64,000 nt of DNA from Aegilops tauschii subsp. strangulata (taxonomy: Eukaryota; Streptophyta; Magnoliopsida; Poales; Poaceae), in NCBI RefSeq assembly GCF_002575655.3, contig NC_053040.3, positions 223,834,628 through 223,898,627 of the forward strand, read 5' to 3'. Position 1 is the stretch's first letter. Each line of letters begins with the position of its first letter. A program made the translations under genes and the position numbers. Positions 46,201 through 58,200 of this stretch are shown here, in pieces. A model generated the notes under the pieces. The model was given only the letters and a program-made list of their open reading frames with translations, was not told the DNA's origin and ran no database searches.

Positions 46201-48125
46201 CTTTGATCTTCGTCTTGTTGATGTTGAAGAGTCAAGACCTTGGAGACAACAAGAGCGGAGCTTGAATCTTTGTCGCAAAATATGTGATCATCTTCATCGT
46301 CGTTGTTCACTTGTCGGTGCATGGCCACTTGCTCAAGGGCTTCCATTTCTCCTTCACTCATTGAGTCATAGGTTTCGTCGTCATTGAGGATCATGGTGCG
46401 CTTGTTTGTGGACTCGAAGGACTTGTGGCCTCGGCCTCCGCATGTGAAGCATTTGATGGAACTTGTCTTGATGGTCTCATCGGTTGGGGTAGAGGATGAT
46501 GAAGCTCGCGGCTTGAAGTTGCTTGTAGTAGGAGGACGACTTGAGCTTGTCGAAGTCTTCTTGTAACTTGACTTGTCGCCGTGGCTTGTAGATGGCTTGG
46601 TTGAGGTAGAAGGTGTTGGAGTCGTTGACGCTTGAGAGTTGGAGAAACCATATGACTTGGATGAGAACTTGGCGTACTTGAAGTCGTCTTGTACTTGCCT
46701 TTCCGCTTTGGTGGCTTGGTGCACTAGCTCGATGAGGTTCGAGTATGGTTGGAAGTCGGCAATCTTCTTGATAGGGTGATTGAGTCCATTCAAGAAACGT
46801 GCCATAGTTTGCTCATCATCTTCTTTGACATTGGCTCGTATCATGGCAATCTCCATTTCCTTGTAGTACTCTTCAACGCTCTTGGTTCCTTGCTTGAGTT
46901 GTTGGAGTTTCTTGAAGAGGTCTCGGTTGTAGTAGTTTGGCACGAATCGTGCTCTCATGACATCCTTCATTTGTGCCCAAGTGGTGATGGGTGGTTCACC
47001 TCTTGCCGCTCGGCGCTCAATGACTTGTTCCCACCAAATGAGGACGTAGTCTTGGAATTCAAGGGATGCCATTGCGATCTTCTTCTCTTCTTCGTAGTTG
47101 TGCAAGCGGAAGATTTTGTCGACCTTCAATGCCCATGATATGTACTCTTCGGGGTCATTGCTTCCGGTAAACTTGGGCATGGTGAAATTTAGCTTGCCAT
47201 ATCGTTGCTCTTCATTGTGTTGGGGTCGGGGATGATGACGCCCATGTCGTTGAGGATTGACGATCTCATGTTGCTCTTGGCGAGGAGGGTTGTCTTCCTC
47301 ATGTTGCTCTTGGCGAGGAGGGTTGTCGATCTCATGTTGCTCTTGGCGAGGAGGGTGTCCATTGTCTTCTTGCTCTCGATGGACATGACGTTCTTGTCTC
47401 GCTTGAGGAGGAGCTTGTCGATCTTGACGAGGAGCTTGTCGATGCACACGTGCTTGGTAAATCCTTTCTTGAGCTTCGTCGCGAAGTGCTTCTTGATGTA
47501 GACGAGCTTGTCAGCCTCGATTGGCTACGACACGACTTGAATCTTGAAGGGCACGTTGCGCCTCAAGTGCTTGAGCTTCACGTAGTTGTTGTTCTTGACG
47601 TTGTGCCTCGGCGTCTTGTGCATCTTGATGTTGTTGCGCTCGCTCCTCTTGTTCTTGTTGTCGTTGGCGTTGCCGTTCTTGTGCTTGCGCAAATGTAGCT
47701 TGGTTTTGACGATGTCGAAGCTCTTGAGAGTCGGTGTCGTGTAGAGGATTTCGGTTAGCTTGACGGTCTTGACGCGCGGCACGACGAAGAGTGTTTGATG
47801 TCGGTGTACTTGAACCGGAGAGGGTGTCGTCGGAGTGACGACTTGAGCGGCTCCGTCTTGAAGAGGACGAAGTTGTAGAAGAGCGGACCATCATGGTTCG
47901 GATATCTTCTTTGAGGGAACTCATGGATGTGTCGAAGTAGTATCTTGTACGTTGCTCGGATTGTCGTAGGTCGGTGGCGAGATTGTCGATGCGGTCGCCC
48001 AAAGCAAGTTATTCTTGATGCAAAGCCCGATGTGCACCAAATAGTTGAGTCTTGGTGACGTAGGATGACATGTCGTCGTCTTGCTCCAAGAAGAGTGGGT
48101 TGGTGAAAGTACTTGGCCTATCCAT

Positions 48126-49755
48126 CATTCCAAACAAATATATGTGAGTTGGAGAAAAAGAAGAACCAATACCAAATGTACCTTGACCGATGTTGAAAAT
48201 GGATCAAAGAGCACTCCAATGTGTAGCAAAGAAATAGCACAATTGGTACCTATTCTTGTCGGTTTCTCACACCTACACAAGTAAAAGCTTATGGTGGAGC
48301 TTGGTTAGGATGGTGGCACAAAATTTGATGCAATTGTAAGTGAGACTCAATAATGTTGGAAAAGATTCACGAATTTGCAAATGCAACAAGTAGACCAATG
48401 GCAAGATATGGTACACGGAAACACACACGCAAATAGATAAATGGGGTTGGGCAACCAAGGATGAGCCAAAATGTGGAATCCACCAAGATGCTCTTGTTGC
48501 ACAACACTAGAGAGACACTAGAACGATTGCACAATAGGCGGATACGAACTTGTGCACAACCTACTAAGCAAAAATGCAACGACTTCTATCCCAAGTGTGC
48601 TATATGTATGATGTTCCGATGATATGATCCAAGATAATCGAGTATGACAATCTTAATGTTGTATGATGCTATGGTTCTTACTTATAAGCTCTTTGCTTAT
48701 CTTTCCCTTTGGCTTAAAAGCTTGTTTGGCTCTTTGTTGTTTGAGATCTTTTCTCATAAGATAGCAATTGTGTATGCAATGACAACTTTGTGACACAAGA
48801 GATGACACCAAGATAGGCAACACGATGATATTGTATGTATGCTATGGATAGTATGATCACTAATGTGCACAAGTCACGTTGCCGACAATACTCAAAGGCT
48901 AGTCTCGATGGGTAAGTGACGCAAAAGTAAGGCTATGGGGTTATCAATGCAAATGCACGAAAGTATGATGATATCACGATACCAAGATGATACCAAGATG
49001 AGGTGATACCGAAGTGATGTAGTCGTTCGTAGTAGTCCTTGGCGAAGATGAGCGGCGGTAGTGTCGATGTCGAACCGTTCCTAGTTAGCCGAAACACCCT
49101 AGGAAACGATGAACCACAACTCAAATTCTCAAAACCAAAGTCAAAATGGTGGTATCGAAGTTGGCAATGCGGAAGTGAGATTGTTTGCGGAAAGCGGTGG
49201 TGGTATGCGGAGGATATGGTGGAGGGCCTAGGCAAAGATGCCCAAATGACAAAAGTTTGAAGGTGTCAAATTGTGTTGGAACCTATCTATGTGGATGGGG
49301 GATGTCAATAGCTACTCAACGAGCTAAAGAACGCGAAAATCAGACTCCGGATGTGGAAGTTATGGTCAAAACTGTCAATCAGCTAAGGCTGAACCTGGGA
49401 GGGGCGGTAGTACCGGTTAGGAGGGCGGTTGTACCGCTCCTGGAGCTCAGCGGTAGTACCGCTAGTGTTGGGCGGAAGTACCGCTGGTGTCGGGACGAAC
49501 TTGTGGTGGAAATGGATGATTTCGAGGTGAAAATTGGAGGGATTTCGTGGATGGAAAGTGGGGAAACTTGGGGCGATGCTAGATCCACTCGAAACCAAGC
49601 AAATCCATGGATCAAATCCAACAAAACTTCATCACACCAACAGATCACAAAAAAAAATTGGGGTTATTTTTGGTGGGGATTTTCGAAATTAGGACAAAAA
49701 CAACAAAATCAAGCTAGAAAACGAAGAGGGGAGGCTTCGAAATCGTGATCAACGT
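48126..49755 (-). other. 5' leader of the large gypsy element
   Basis: Untranslated leader between the primer-binding site and the gag start, AT-rich toward gag. Small frames occur but none has a domain. A segment near 49390-49490 repeats GCGGTAGTACCG-type units also present in the LTR. Confidence 0.55.
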
Positions 49756-49772
49756 GGCTCATGATACCAAGA

Positions 49773-50790
49773 TGATGTAGGGTGGAATCCTAGATGGCCG
49801 ATCTTTCATGAAAGGAGCGGATCCCAACGAGGAACACGAAGAACACGAGGGGATAACGAGGAGAAACACGAGAGAAATCACTCAACCAACAAGAATATAT
49901 CACACATGCGCTAGATCGATAAACACAAAGGTGAGATACAAGATCCAAGTCCAACAAAGGACGATACAAAGGTAACCGGTTCTTCTCCGTGAGGAGGTCT
50001 TGATGGGGCCACCCAAGAGGGGGTCTTGATTCCGCTTGGAAGGATCTTCTCTGGTGGAGGCGCGTCTCCAAGGAGAAAGGTAACCAAGTGGATGAGCAAA
50101 GCTCTTACACAAACATGAGCTAATCCTTTGATGACCCTAATTCGGAGCTAGGGGACGAGTACTTATGGTCCAAAGGGGTAAGTTGGGGTCACACGGGCCG
50201 CTGACCCTTTCACTGCGCACAGGCAGGCTGGTAGTACCGGTCACGGGGGCGGTTGTTCCGCTGGGAACTCATGCAGGGCGGAAATACCGGACATGGAAGG
50301 CGGTAGTACCACTGGGAGGTCAGGCGCTGGCTTCTGGAGGTGAACGTCGAAAGGGGCCAGCGGTTGTAACGGTTGTCGGGGCGGTAGTACCGGTCTTTTG
50401 GTAGTTACCGGTACATCCGGTGCAGTACCGGCCTTGCACCGCTCGATCACAGAAGGTGGACCGATTGTTGGGCGGTAGTCGGCCGGTTGTTCCGCGCTGG
50501 CGGTAGTTGGGCGGTTGTTCCGGTCCTTCAGGGTGGGCAGATTGTCTCCATGCTCTTGATGTCCATCTTGCACCATTCCTTCCCCTTGGTTGCTTACATG
50601 GTACCTACGCACACAAAGCATCTCCGTTTGAGGTAGTAGCCATGTCTCAAGTGGGTCAAGGGGGAGTTCAACAAGGAGAGAGTTAACCTCGTTCTCGATG
50701 GCTCTCGCACGGGCTCTTGTCATTGGTCCAAGTGGTGTCGTGGGAGATGTAGGTAGGTCCATGGGGATGGCCTTGGGATGCTCCGCATCA
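49773..50790 (-). repeat. 5' LTR of the large gypsy element
   Basis: Bounded on the right by TSD CGACC and on the left by a 3-nt spacer and the primer-binding site. The same Pol-tail frame is present here (50762-50241). Confidence 0.88.
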
Positions 50791-50795
50791 CGACC

Positions 50796-51057
50796 GCTAG
50801 GTTTTCATCGTAGGAAGCCGCGGTCATTTTATAGCCGGTACGCGAAATGACACAGATGCCCTAATGGGGGCATGTTATTTACATTTTGTTTCAATTGGAA
50901 TTTTATCTAACGGCTCACAACGATCTGGTAAATATGCGACGTCTCACGTGAGCCAAACCTGAGATCCGACGGCCAGAATCGCATTAGGAAAACGATCAGA
51001 CGGCCGAGAATCCAAACGCCTGAGGAGGCTCCATTTTGGTCCAGACTCTAACAATGG
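50796..51057 (-). promoter_or_regulatory. Promoter/5'UTR copy 1 with TATA box (minus strand)
   Basis: On the minus strand TATAAAAT (complement of 50826-50833) is preceded by about 225 bp that match copy 2 at 63216-63442 closely, including the phrases CAACGGCTCACAACGATCTGG and CCATTTTGGTCCAGACTCTA. Downstream, CCTAGCGGTCG runs into the gypsy target duplication. Joining 50791 to 33186 restores a CT-rich 5'UTR-like sequence matching copy 2 (CCTCTCTC, CACTCGC). Conservation strongest upstream of a TATA box suggests a genuine promoter. Confidence 0.6.
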
Positions 51058-51345
51058 GATTCAGGGTTCATTGCATTGTGGGCTCAGATTCGACTTTCCT
51101 CGATCACATAACCTACCTCCGTCATCTCTTATCACCAGATCAATATGTTTATACAGTGGAGCTGCCCTGGTTATCACTCAACAAGAATGACCATCCAAGG
51201 ACAACAACAAGCATCACAGGATCAAAAAGGATTCTAGAGACAAGAGGGAGGATCCAACCTGATACGCACAGGTGCCATGATTGCTCAAAGGCACACTTAT
51301 TTCAGCCACGATTAATCATCATCGCCCTAGCACGAACGCCACTGA
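51058..51345. repeat. Duplicated block, copy B (paired with 32706-33040)
   Basis: Starts TTCAGGGTTCATTGCAT and continues with the 280-bp segment of copy A. It abuts promoter copy 1 directly, so this is a rearrangement junction. Confidence 0.75.
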
Positions 51346-52977
51346 TCAGTCTAGCAAATCCAGGAGCATAGCTATAGGACCAGGGCATCCACATGTAAAC
51401 CAGAGCATCACATGAGCTCCCATGATAGCAACTAAACATGAACAACAGCCTGCAAACTCTAAAATGGCATGGATCCACAACTACATAGCTCAAGTAGGAA
51501 CCGATGGATGAGTAGGGCATAGAGCATCAACCAAACGAGCCCCACATCAATATAGTCATGGCCATAGCCCATAAGAAGATGGAGCTCACTGAGGGAGGTT
51601 GTAGCCGAGGCAGTACTCAGTGGGCATCGGGGTTGCGCCTGAACGCCATCCAGCCGACGAGGAACTACTTCCTACACCGCACATCCATGCCGTCGTCGGA
51701 GTTACGCCTTGCACTGTCCCACCGACGAGCACGGATGCCACGGGCACCGAAGCGGCCAAGGAGCCTTAAGAGCACTGCATGTGAGATAAAAAGCCAAAAC
51801 GAGATAACCAGGTCAAAATCCTAGCCGAGACTTTTAACGGTTCTGCAAATTCGGTCCAAATAGCATGAATAAGAAAATGTACAACTGTTATTCCAAAGAC
51901 CTGGAAAGAATTAACACTTCCACAAAATCGAGAAAATAAAAATCATGTAATACTGCTTATCAGCCGGTATATGGATTGAAACTTACCTCAAAATAATGTA
52001 TGCATTCAGATTTAACTACGCATGCTTTCATCCCAGTTTTCTTCTAACCAGATTGTCTAAGACACCATACTCAAAATGCTAATTAAGAGAATCATGTGAA
52101 CTATCATGAAACAAGACACGGACAACACCTTTGTATCATCTACTTTAAGCTGGAATACATCAGACTCACATCTAAAAGAGAATCGCTTTGGACAAATATT
52201 ACGTAGCCGCTTCAACATAAAAAATATGGAAGATAAAAGACATTTTTTATAGTTACTCCTTTTAGTTTAAAACTATGAGATAACACGAATGGAAAAAAAT
52301 GAGGCAGAATTTCAGAACTACTCCAATAAAATGGCATTCAAATCTTCGAATGTATAGCTATTTTTTGCTGTTTGGCACATCGATTTTAGTTGTATATACC
52401 AGAGGTCAATACATTTAAGAAATGAGGAGAAATGAAAGAGATGGTGAGTACTGATGAACATGCATGGCCAATGTCTAAAGATACTAATCACAATCAAATT
52501 TCCCTATGGAGGTTAACTGATTATCACGAACACGTGGGAAAGAAGGTCGCAGCTCACCCACGTCATAGAGCTGGCATAAAAAGTAGGAGCTCATCATTTC
52601 CCATTACTCCTGAAAAATTGTAAAGCAAACAAAAATTAGTGCTTTGCGACTGACTAGCAAGAACTAGAAAACAAATTATTATAACCAAAGGTGCTCTGAA
52701 CCCAAATCTTTTCTTCATAAACATGGAGAAACTCTCGTGAAGCACGCCATATAAAAAGATATTATAAGAAAGAACACCAGATATGAGCTAACAAAATTAA
52801 GTTTAGAATATATGCTAGCAAATCAATAATTGTACAAAATTATTGTGGGCCAAATCAAATTCATATAGGCCACTAACTAAACTGGCAGGAACTAAACTCT
52901 TGTATTTTAACCAATTGTTCCACATTAGTCTGAAGCTCTTGTTATTTCATTTTTCCAAATTAGGACTATGATTGTAT

Positions 52978-53367
52978 AAACTGAATATGCTTAAAGCCTC
53001 TATCTGATTTAGCCAAAGCAGGAGAGCATCTAATATAAAAAAAAAGCGGGGATCGGCAGCAGTGGTCGCATTCGGTCACCGGCAACCATGGAGAACCCCA
53101 CGGACGCCTCTCTACGGGTCAGCAATGAGACCGACAGTATTATAAGAGCGTTTAGAAATACTTTACAGAGGGAATATTAAGCAAAGAGAACATTTTCCCT
53201 CCAAAGATTAAAAGACACAGGCACCAAACAGAACAAACAAGCAAACATATTCTCAATTTTCACACAAAAAAATAGGTAGAGAAGACTGGTTATACTCATT
53301 TATTTAAACTGAATATGCTTAAAGCCTCTATCTGATTTAGCCAAAGCAGGAGAGCATCTAATATAAA
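52978..53367 (+). repeat. 62-bp direct repeat, spaced 328 bp
   Basis: AAACTGAATATGCTTAAAGC through CTAATATAAA occurs at 52978-53039 and 53306-53367 without a visible mismatch. It is followed in both cases by an AGCGGGG phrase. A recent local duplication. Confidence 0.8.
53133..53180. mobile_element. Stowaway-like MITE remnant
   Basis: ATAAGAGCGTTTAGA followed by CTTTACAGAGGGAATA resembles the 3' arm of Triticeae Stowaway MITEs. The other arm is missing, so the call is tentative. Confidence 0.35.
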
Positions 53368-53686
53368 TAAATAGCGGGGGGTCCAAAGAGAAGGGGGCGA
53401 ATGGGAGCACGAAGAGGCAAGCCAACCGCCCTCGCTCACCTCATCGACGCGCGGATCAAGTACTGAAGCTAGTCAAAATTCGAAATAGTTGGCAGTGCAC
53501 CAATCCAAATTAGTACCACCAACGACATCTAGTCTTTAATATGTACATATCCTTCCAACCTAGTACTATTAAGCAACTATAGTACTACTGTGAATTGAAA
53601 ACCAAACAATCATTACAACGTAGAGGCTCTGTTCTTTTAAGGTACAAGCAAGCAATAGGAAACATATTAAAAAGATGACTACAAAA

Positions 53687-54682
53687 TGTTGGAATATTAG
53701 GCAAGTTCATGATTAATTCCAGTAAATAATTCATGACTAGAAGAGATACTAGCATGCAATAATCTAGCAAACTAGAAGAACAGCAAGACATGCATAACAG
53801 CAGCAAACACGTAACAATAGCTGTAGAAACAGACATGAACAGAGGATGTTGGACATACTGATCGTTAGCTATTATGGGTGCGACAGTGTTGATGACGATG
53901 TTGGCGACGATCTGCTACTGACGGCGATGAATACGACGATGAGTAGCACCGCCCGACTTGGACGGAAGACGACCCGTGATGACGAATTTGAGCAGTCGCG
54001 CACAGCGCTTCCCAAAAACCTAATTCGTCCTCTCCCGGTGCAGGATCGCAAAGATGAACGGTTCCGGAGACCTGCTCTCCCACGCGCCGATGCACGCCGG
54101 CGTTTGGGATGGAGTAGACTACGATGGCGGCGCAAGTTGTGAGATGAGGCAAAACCCTAGGTGTTTTTTCGGTGTGTCTCTGGCCGCAGCCGGTAGCTGT
54201 ATATATATATTAGGACCAGAGGCGGTATTGTGTCGCGACCACAATCCCAAACCGACTCGGTTTCTAATTCGTATACTTACCGGACAAGAAATCAAAAACT
54301 TGTCTGCCAAGACATAAAAATAAAACGGCAAAAGGAAGCTGCGCTCCTGCAAGGAGACGGACCGGATTTCGGCGGACCATTCACGCGCATGTCGCTTGTA
54401 CGCCTCGCCTCGCCACGCCACAGCTCGGCCCGGCCCGGCCCGGCCCGGCCCGGCCCGGCCCGGCCAAGCCAGGCCAGGCGAGGCGAGCGAGCGCGCGCGT
54501 GTGGTTTTCCCTTTCTCTTCTCACACACCACTTAGAGTGGTGGAGAGAACCCACTATATAAAAAGGTCCAACTCTTCTTCAACTTCCAAGGTGGGATTAA
54601 ACTTAGCACCACCACTTGCCATTTTACACATGGGCTTTGAGATTTCAGAAATTGCTATGGGCCTAGCCCATTAATTCTAACA
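53687..54682 (-). repeat. LTR1 (3' LTR) of the rearranged copia
   Basis: 996 bp. Contains a (GGCCC)n run near 54425-54465 that differs in length from LTR2, and a (TA)n TATA-like run near 54200. Confidence 0.88.
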
Positions 54683-55294
54683 ATCCCCCACCAGATCTCA
54701 AATACCCATTTAGAGATTTGCCTTCTCTCACCACTTGTTTAATATACCAGTGTTGCAGCAGAGACTGTTAAGTTGAACTTCTGCCTAGAACTTTAAGCTA
54801 CATCCATTCACAACTTGACAATGGACTATGCCTTGAATTGCTAGTTTTGTGTGAACAGGTTTCACTCAAAGTCTTAACCAGTACCTGACCGCTAGTAGGC
54901 TACCCCGCGGTTTGGAGCTTATACGTCATACTCCCTGGTCTCTTCGTGAGCTTACTAGAGATCACCCAAATCTCATAGACTGCGACGTTTACAGTCAGAA
55001 CTCATATAGGTGTGTTCTTTCAAGACTGCTCTGTAGGACAGCATCTTTGCTAATTATAGCCAATAGAACCACATTAAGGCATGTTGCCAACCTGCCTTAC
55101 AGATCTGAGCCTTACAGCTCTGAGAGTTTTGCATCTTCACTTGGAGAAGATCATAAGTTATTACTCTCCTCAGTTAACCAATAGCTTGTTCTTCCCAGAT
55201 CCTAATTCACGGGATCTCCGATCACAAAGGTTGGGTTACTACTATGGTGTAACATCTATGGGTCTCATACCCATCTCCCTCGATGCAATATCTA

Positions 55295-58200
55295 TCACAT
55301 TTCGTGATAGTCCCTTTGTAAAGGGATCTGCCAGGTTTTTGTCTGTTGTATATACGTAACAGTTATTACTCCGGAGTTTCTCAACTTCCTGACAGACTTC
55401 AAACGTCTTTTCACGTGTCTTGATGACTTTGCATTATCTTTAGAATTGTTCACTTTAGCGATAACCGTTTGGTTATCACAATTCATAAGAATAGCCGGTA
55501 CAGGTTTTTCAACAACCGGCAAGTCCATCAAGAGTTCACGCAGCCATTCTGCCTCAACAGTAGCTGTGTCCAAAGCAGTTAATTCTGCTTCCATAGTTGA
55601 CCTCGTCAATATGGTTTGCTTGCAAGACCTCCATGACACTGCGCCACCACCATGAGTAAATACATACCCACTTGTTGCGTAAAGTACATCAACATCGGAG
55701 ATCCAATTTGAATCACTATATCCTTCTAGCACAGCAGGATGCCCTGAATAAGTAATTCCGTAACTCATAGTACCTCTCAGATAGCGCAAGACCCTTTCTA
55801 GTGCATGCCAATGATCATCACCCGGGTTGGACATGAACCTACTCAGTTTGCTCACAGCAAAAGAGATATCTGGTCTTGTAGCACTAGCTAAGTACATGAG
55901 TGAACCGACAATTTGAGAGTATCTTAATTGATCTCTCGTTTCTTTTTTGTTCTTTCTGAGTGTCACGCTGGGATCATAAGGTGTTGGAGAAGGCTTGCTA
56001 TCCATAAAATCGAATCGGTTCAAGACCTTCTCAACATAGTGAGATTGCGTTAATGTAATCCCACTCTCATCCTTAATAAGTTTGATGTTTAGAATTACAT
56101 CGGCTTCTCCCAGATCTTTCATGTCAAAACTTTTTGATAGAAAAGACTTGACCTCATTAATTGCATTAATGTTTGTACCAAAGATCAGTATGTCGTCCAC
56201 ATACAAACATAATATGACACTATTGCCCCCACCATGGCGATAGTAAACACACCTATCAGCCTCGTTAATGACAAATCCTGCAGAAGTCAGAGTTCTTTCA
56301 AACTTCTCATGCCATTGCTTAGGTGCCTGTTTCAGACCATACAAAGATTTTAACAACTTGCACACCTTTCTCTCTTCACCCTTTACCACAAACCCGTCAG
56401 GCTGATCCATATAGATCTCCTCTTCCAACTCTCCATTGAGAAAAGCTGTCTTTACATCCATTTGATGAATGATAAGACCATAAGAGGCAGCCAAGGAAAG
56501 TAACACTCGAATGGTGGTCATTCTAGCAACGGGTGAATAGGTGTCAAAGTAATCTTCGCCTTCTTTCTGAGTGTAGCCCTTGGCCACTAGCCGCGCCTTG
56601 TACTTATCAATAGTACCATCAGGCTTTAGCTTCTTTTTGAACACCCACTTACAGCCCACAGGTTTACAACCATATGGTCTATCAGTTAGTTCCCAAGTTC
56701 CATTAGAAAGAATTGAGTCCATCTCATTATGAACAGCTTCTTTCCAATCATCTACATCCGGAGATGCATATGCTTCTGCAATCGTCTTGGGTGTGTCGTC
56801 CACAAGGTATACAATGAAATCATCACCAAAGGATTTTGCAATTCTTTGTCTCTTGTTCCTTCTAGGAACTTCATTGTTATCCTTCTCAAGGACTTCCTCA
56901 TGTGATTGTTCGAAATATTCATCAGTTGTACTAGATTCAGGAATTATCTCAGAAGAAAATCTAGCAATGCTATGCATATCTTTCATAGGAAATATGTTCT
57001 CAAAAAATGTTGCATCACGAGATTCCATTATAGTATCAACATGCATATCAGGTACTTCAGATTTTACCACTAAAAACCTATAAGCAATGCTCCGTTGAGC
57101 ATACCCTAGAAAGACACGATCCACTGTCTTTGGTCCAAGTTTGCGTTTCTTAGGAATAGGAATATTGACCTTTGCCAAACATCCCCAAGTGCGCAAATAA
57201 GAAAGTGATGGTTTTCTCCCAACCCACTCCTCATAAGGGGTTTTCTCTTTATTATTGTTGGGAACTCTATTCAGGACATGACATGAAGTCAATAGAGCCC
57301 CCCCACCATGCCTTAGATAAACCAGCAGTGTCTAACATGGCATTCACCAAGTCAGTCAATGTGCGGTTTTTCCTCTCGGCCACTCCATTTGATTGAGGTG
57401 AATAGGGAGGCGTCCTCTCATGAATAATACCATGTTCCTCACAAAATTCATCAAAAACTTTTGGAAAATACTCTCCACCACGATCGGACCTAAGACGCTT
57501 GATCTTTCTCTCTAGTTGATTTTCAACTTCAGCTTTATAGATTTTAAAGTAGTCTAATGCTTCATCTTTAGTTTGCAACAAATAAACATAGCAAAATCTA
57601 GTCGCATCATCAATCAAAGTCATGAAATATCTCTTTCCACCTTTTGTCAACACACCATTCATCTCACAAAGATCAGAATGTATGAGTTCTAGAGGTGCCA
57701 AGTTTCTCTCCTCGGCAGCCTTATGAGGCTTTCGAGGTTGCTTAGATTGCACACAACTATGGCACTTAGAACCTTTGGCAACTGTGAAGTTCGGAATTAA
57801 ACTCATGCTGGATAGCCGAGACATTAAACCAAAATTAATATGACATAAACGAGAGTGCCAAATACTTGCATCATCATTAACATTAGCACAAATTTGGTTT
57901 ATTGACTTATTGCAAAAATCTGAAAGAGAAAAGCGGAACAAGCCTCCGCACTCATAGCCTTTTCCTATAAATTGTCCAAATCTTGACACGATTACTTTAT
58001 TGGACTCTAAAACTACCTTAAATCCATCTCGACATAGAAGGGAGCCGCTAACTAGATTCTTGTTCATAGTAGGGACATGCTGCACGTTCCTTAGTTGCAC
58101 GATCTTTCCCGAAGTAAACTTCAGATCCACCGTGCCAATGCCACGAACAGAAGCATGTGACCCATTCCCCATTAGGACGGAAGAATCCCTTGCGACCTGA

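Larger units (their letters stand above)
34222..48125 (-). pseudogene. Broken gag-pol of the large gypsy element (split by the nested copia)
   Basis: The frame opens at ATG 48125-48123 on the minus strand. Gag is Gln/Arg-rich, then folded (about 47200-46650), with a knuckle CFTCGGRGHKSFES near 46450-46409 whose last Cys is Ser. An aspartic protease motif VIIDGGSCHN lies near 46160. Reverse transcriptase (about 45330-44700) has [10 protein letters not shown], and RNase H has IHCDASGNG near 44560. Integrase (from about 43990) has the zinc end HGGGLMGH...CSTCRKAKS, the core Asp in SDRD and [10 protein letters not shown]. After the nested element (34537-43259) the C-terminus resumes at 34535 with VWLHLRKDRF and FNVKDLSPY. 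Breaks: stops TAA 48009-48011, TGA 47511-47513 and TAA 45540-45542, and a one-base frameshift near 43795. Apart from these the frame is intact. Confidence 0.85.
33187..50790 (-). mobile_element. Ty3/gypsy element (minus strand) carrying a nested Angela-type copia
   Basis: The LTRs 33187-34195 (1009 bp) and 49773-50790 (1018 bp) start TGATG and end CATCA. The target duplication CGACC is perfect (33182-33186 and 50791-50795). On the minus strand the right LTR is the 5' one. A primer-binding site TGGTATCATGAGCC (complement of 49756-49769) lies next to it, and a G13 polypurine tract (complement of 34199-34211) precedes the left LTR. I count about 29 differences between the LTRs (about 3%). Without the nested element at 34537-43259 the length is about 8.9 kb. 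It landed in the 5'UTR region of a promoter copy, about 40 bp downstream of a TATA box. Confidence 0.9.
51346..53681. other. AT-rich intron-like DNA
   Basis: Contains a GC-richer island at about 51560-51790 preceded on the minus strand by CACATGCAG, and another at about 53385-53460 followed on the minus strand by donor GTGAGCGAGG. No protein domain, tRNA or intact transposon is recognisable. Continuous with 60786 before the copia insertion. Confidence 0.4.

Noticed and set aside
46749..47138. 129-codon plus-strand frame
   Set aside because: Antisense shadow of the gypsy gag.
53585..53836. Frame starting with a hydrophobic, signal-peptide-like sequence, repeated at 59336 fused to gag
   Set aside because: It is the end of the copia LTR read on the minus strand. 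The fusion to gag at 59336-58551 crosses the LTR border; the gag start at 59147 is the likely one.
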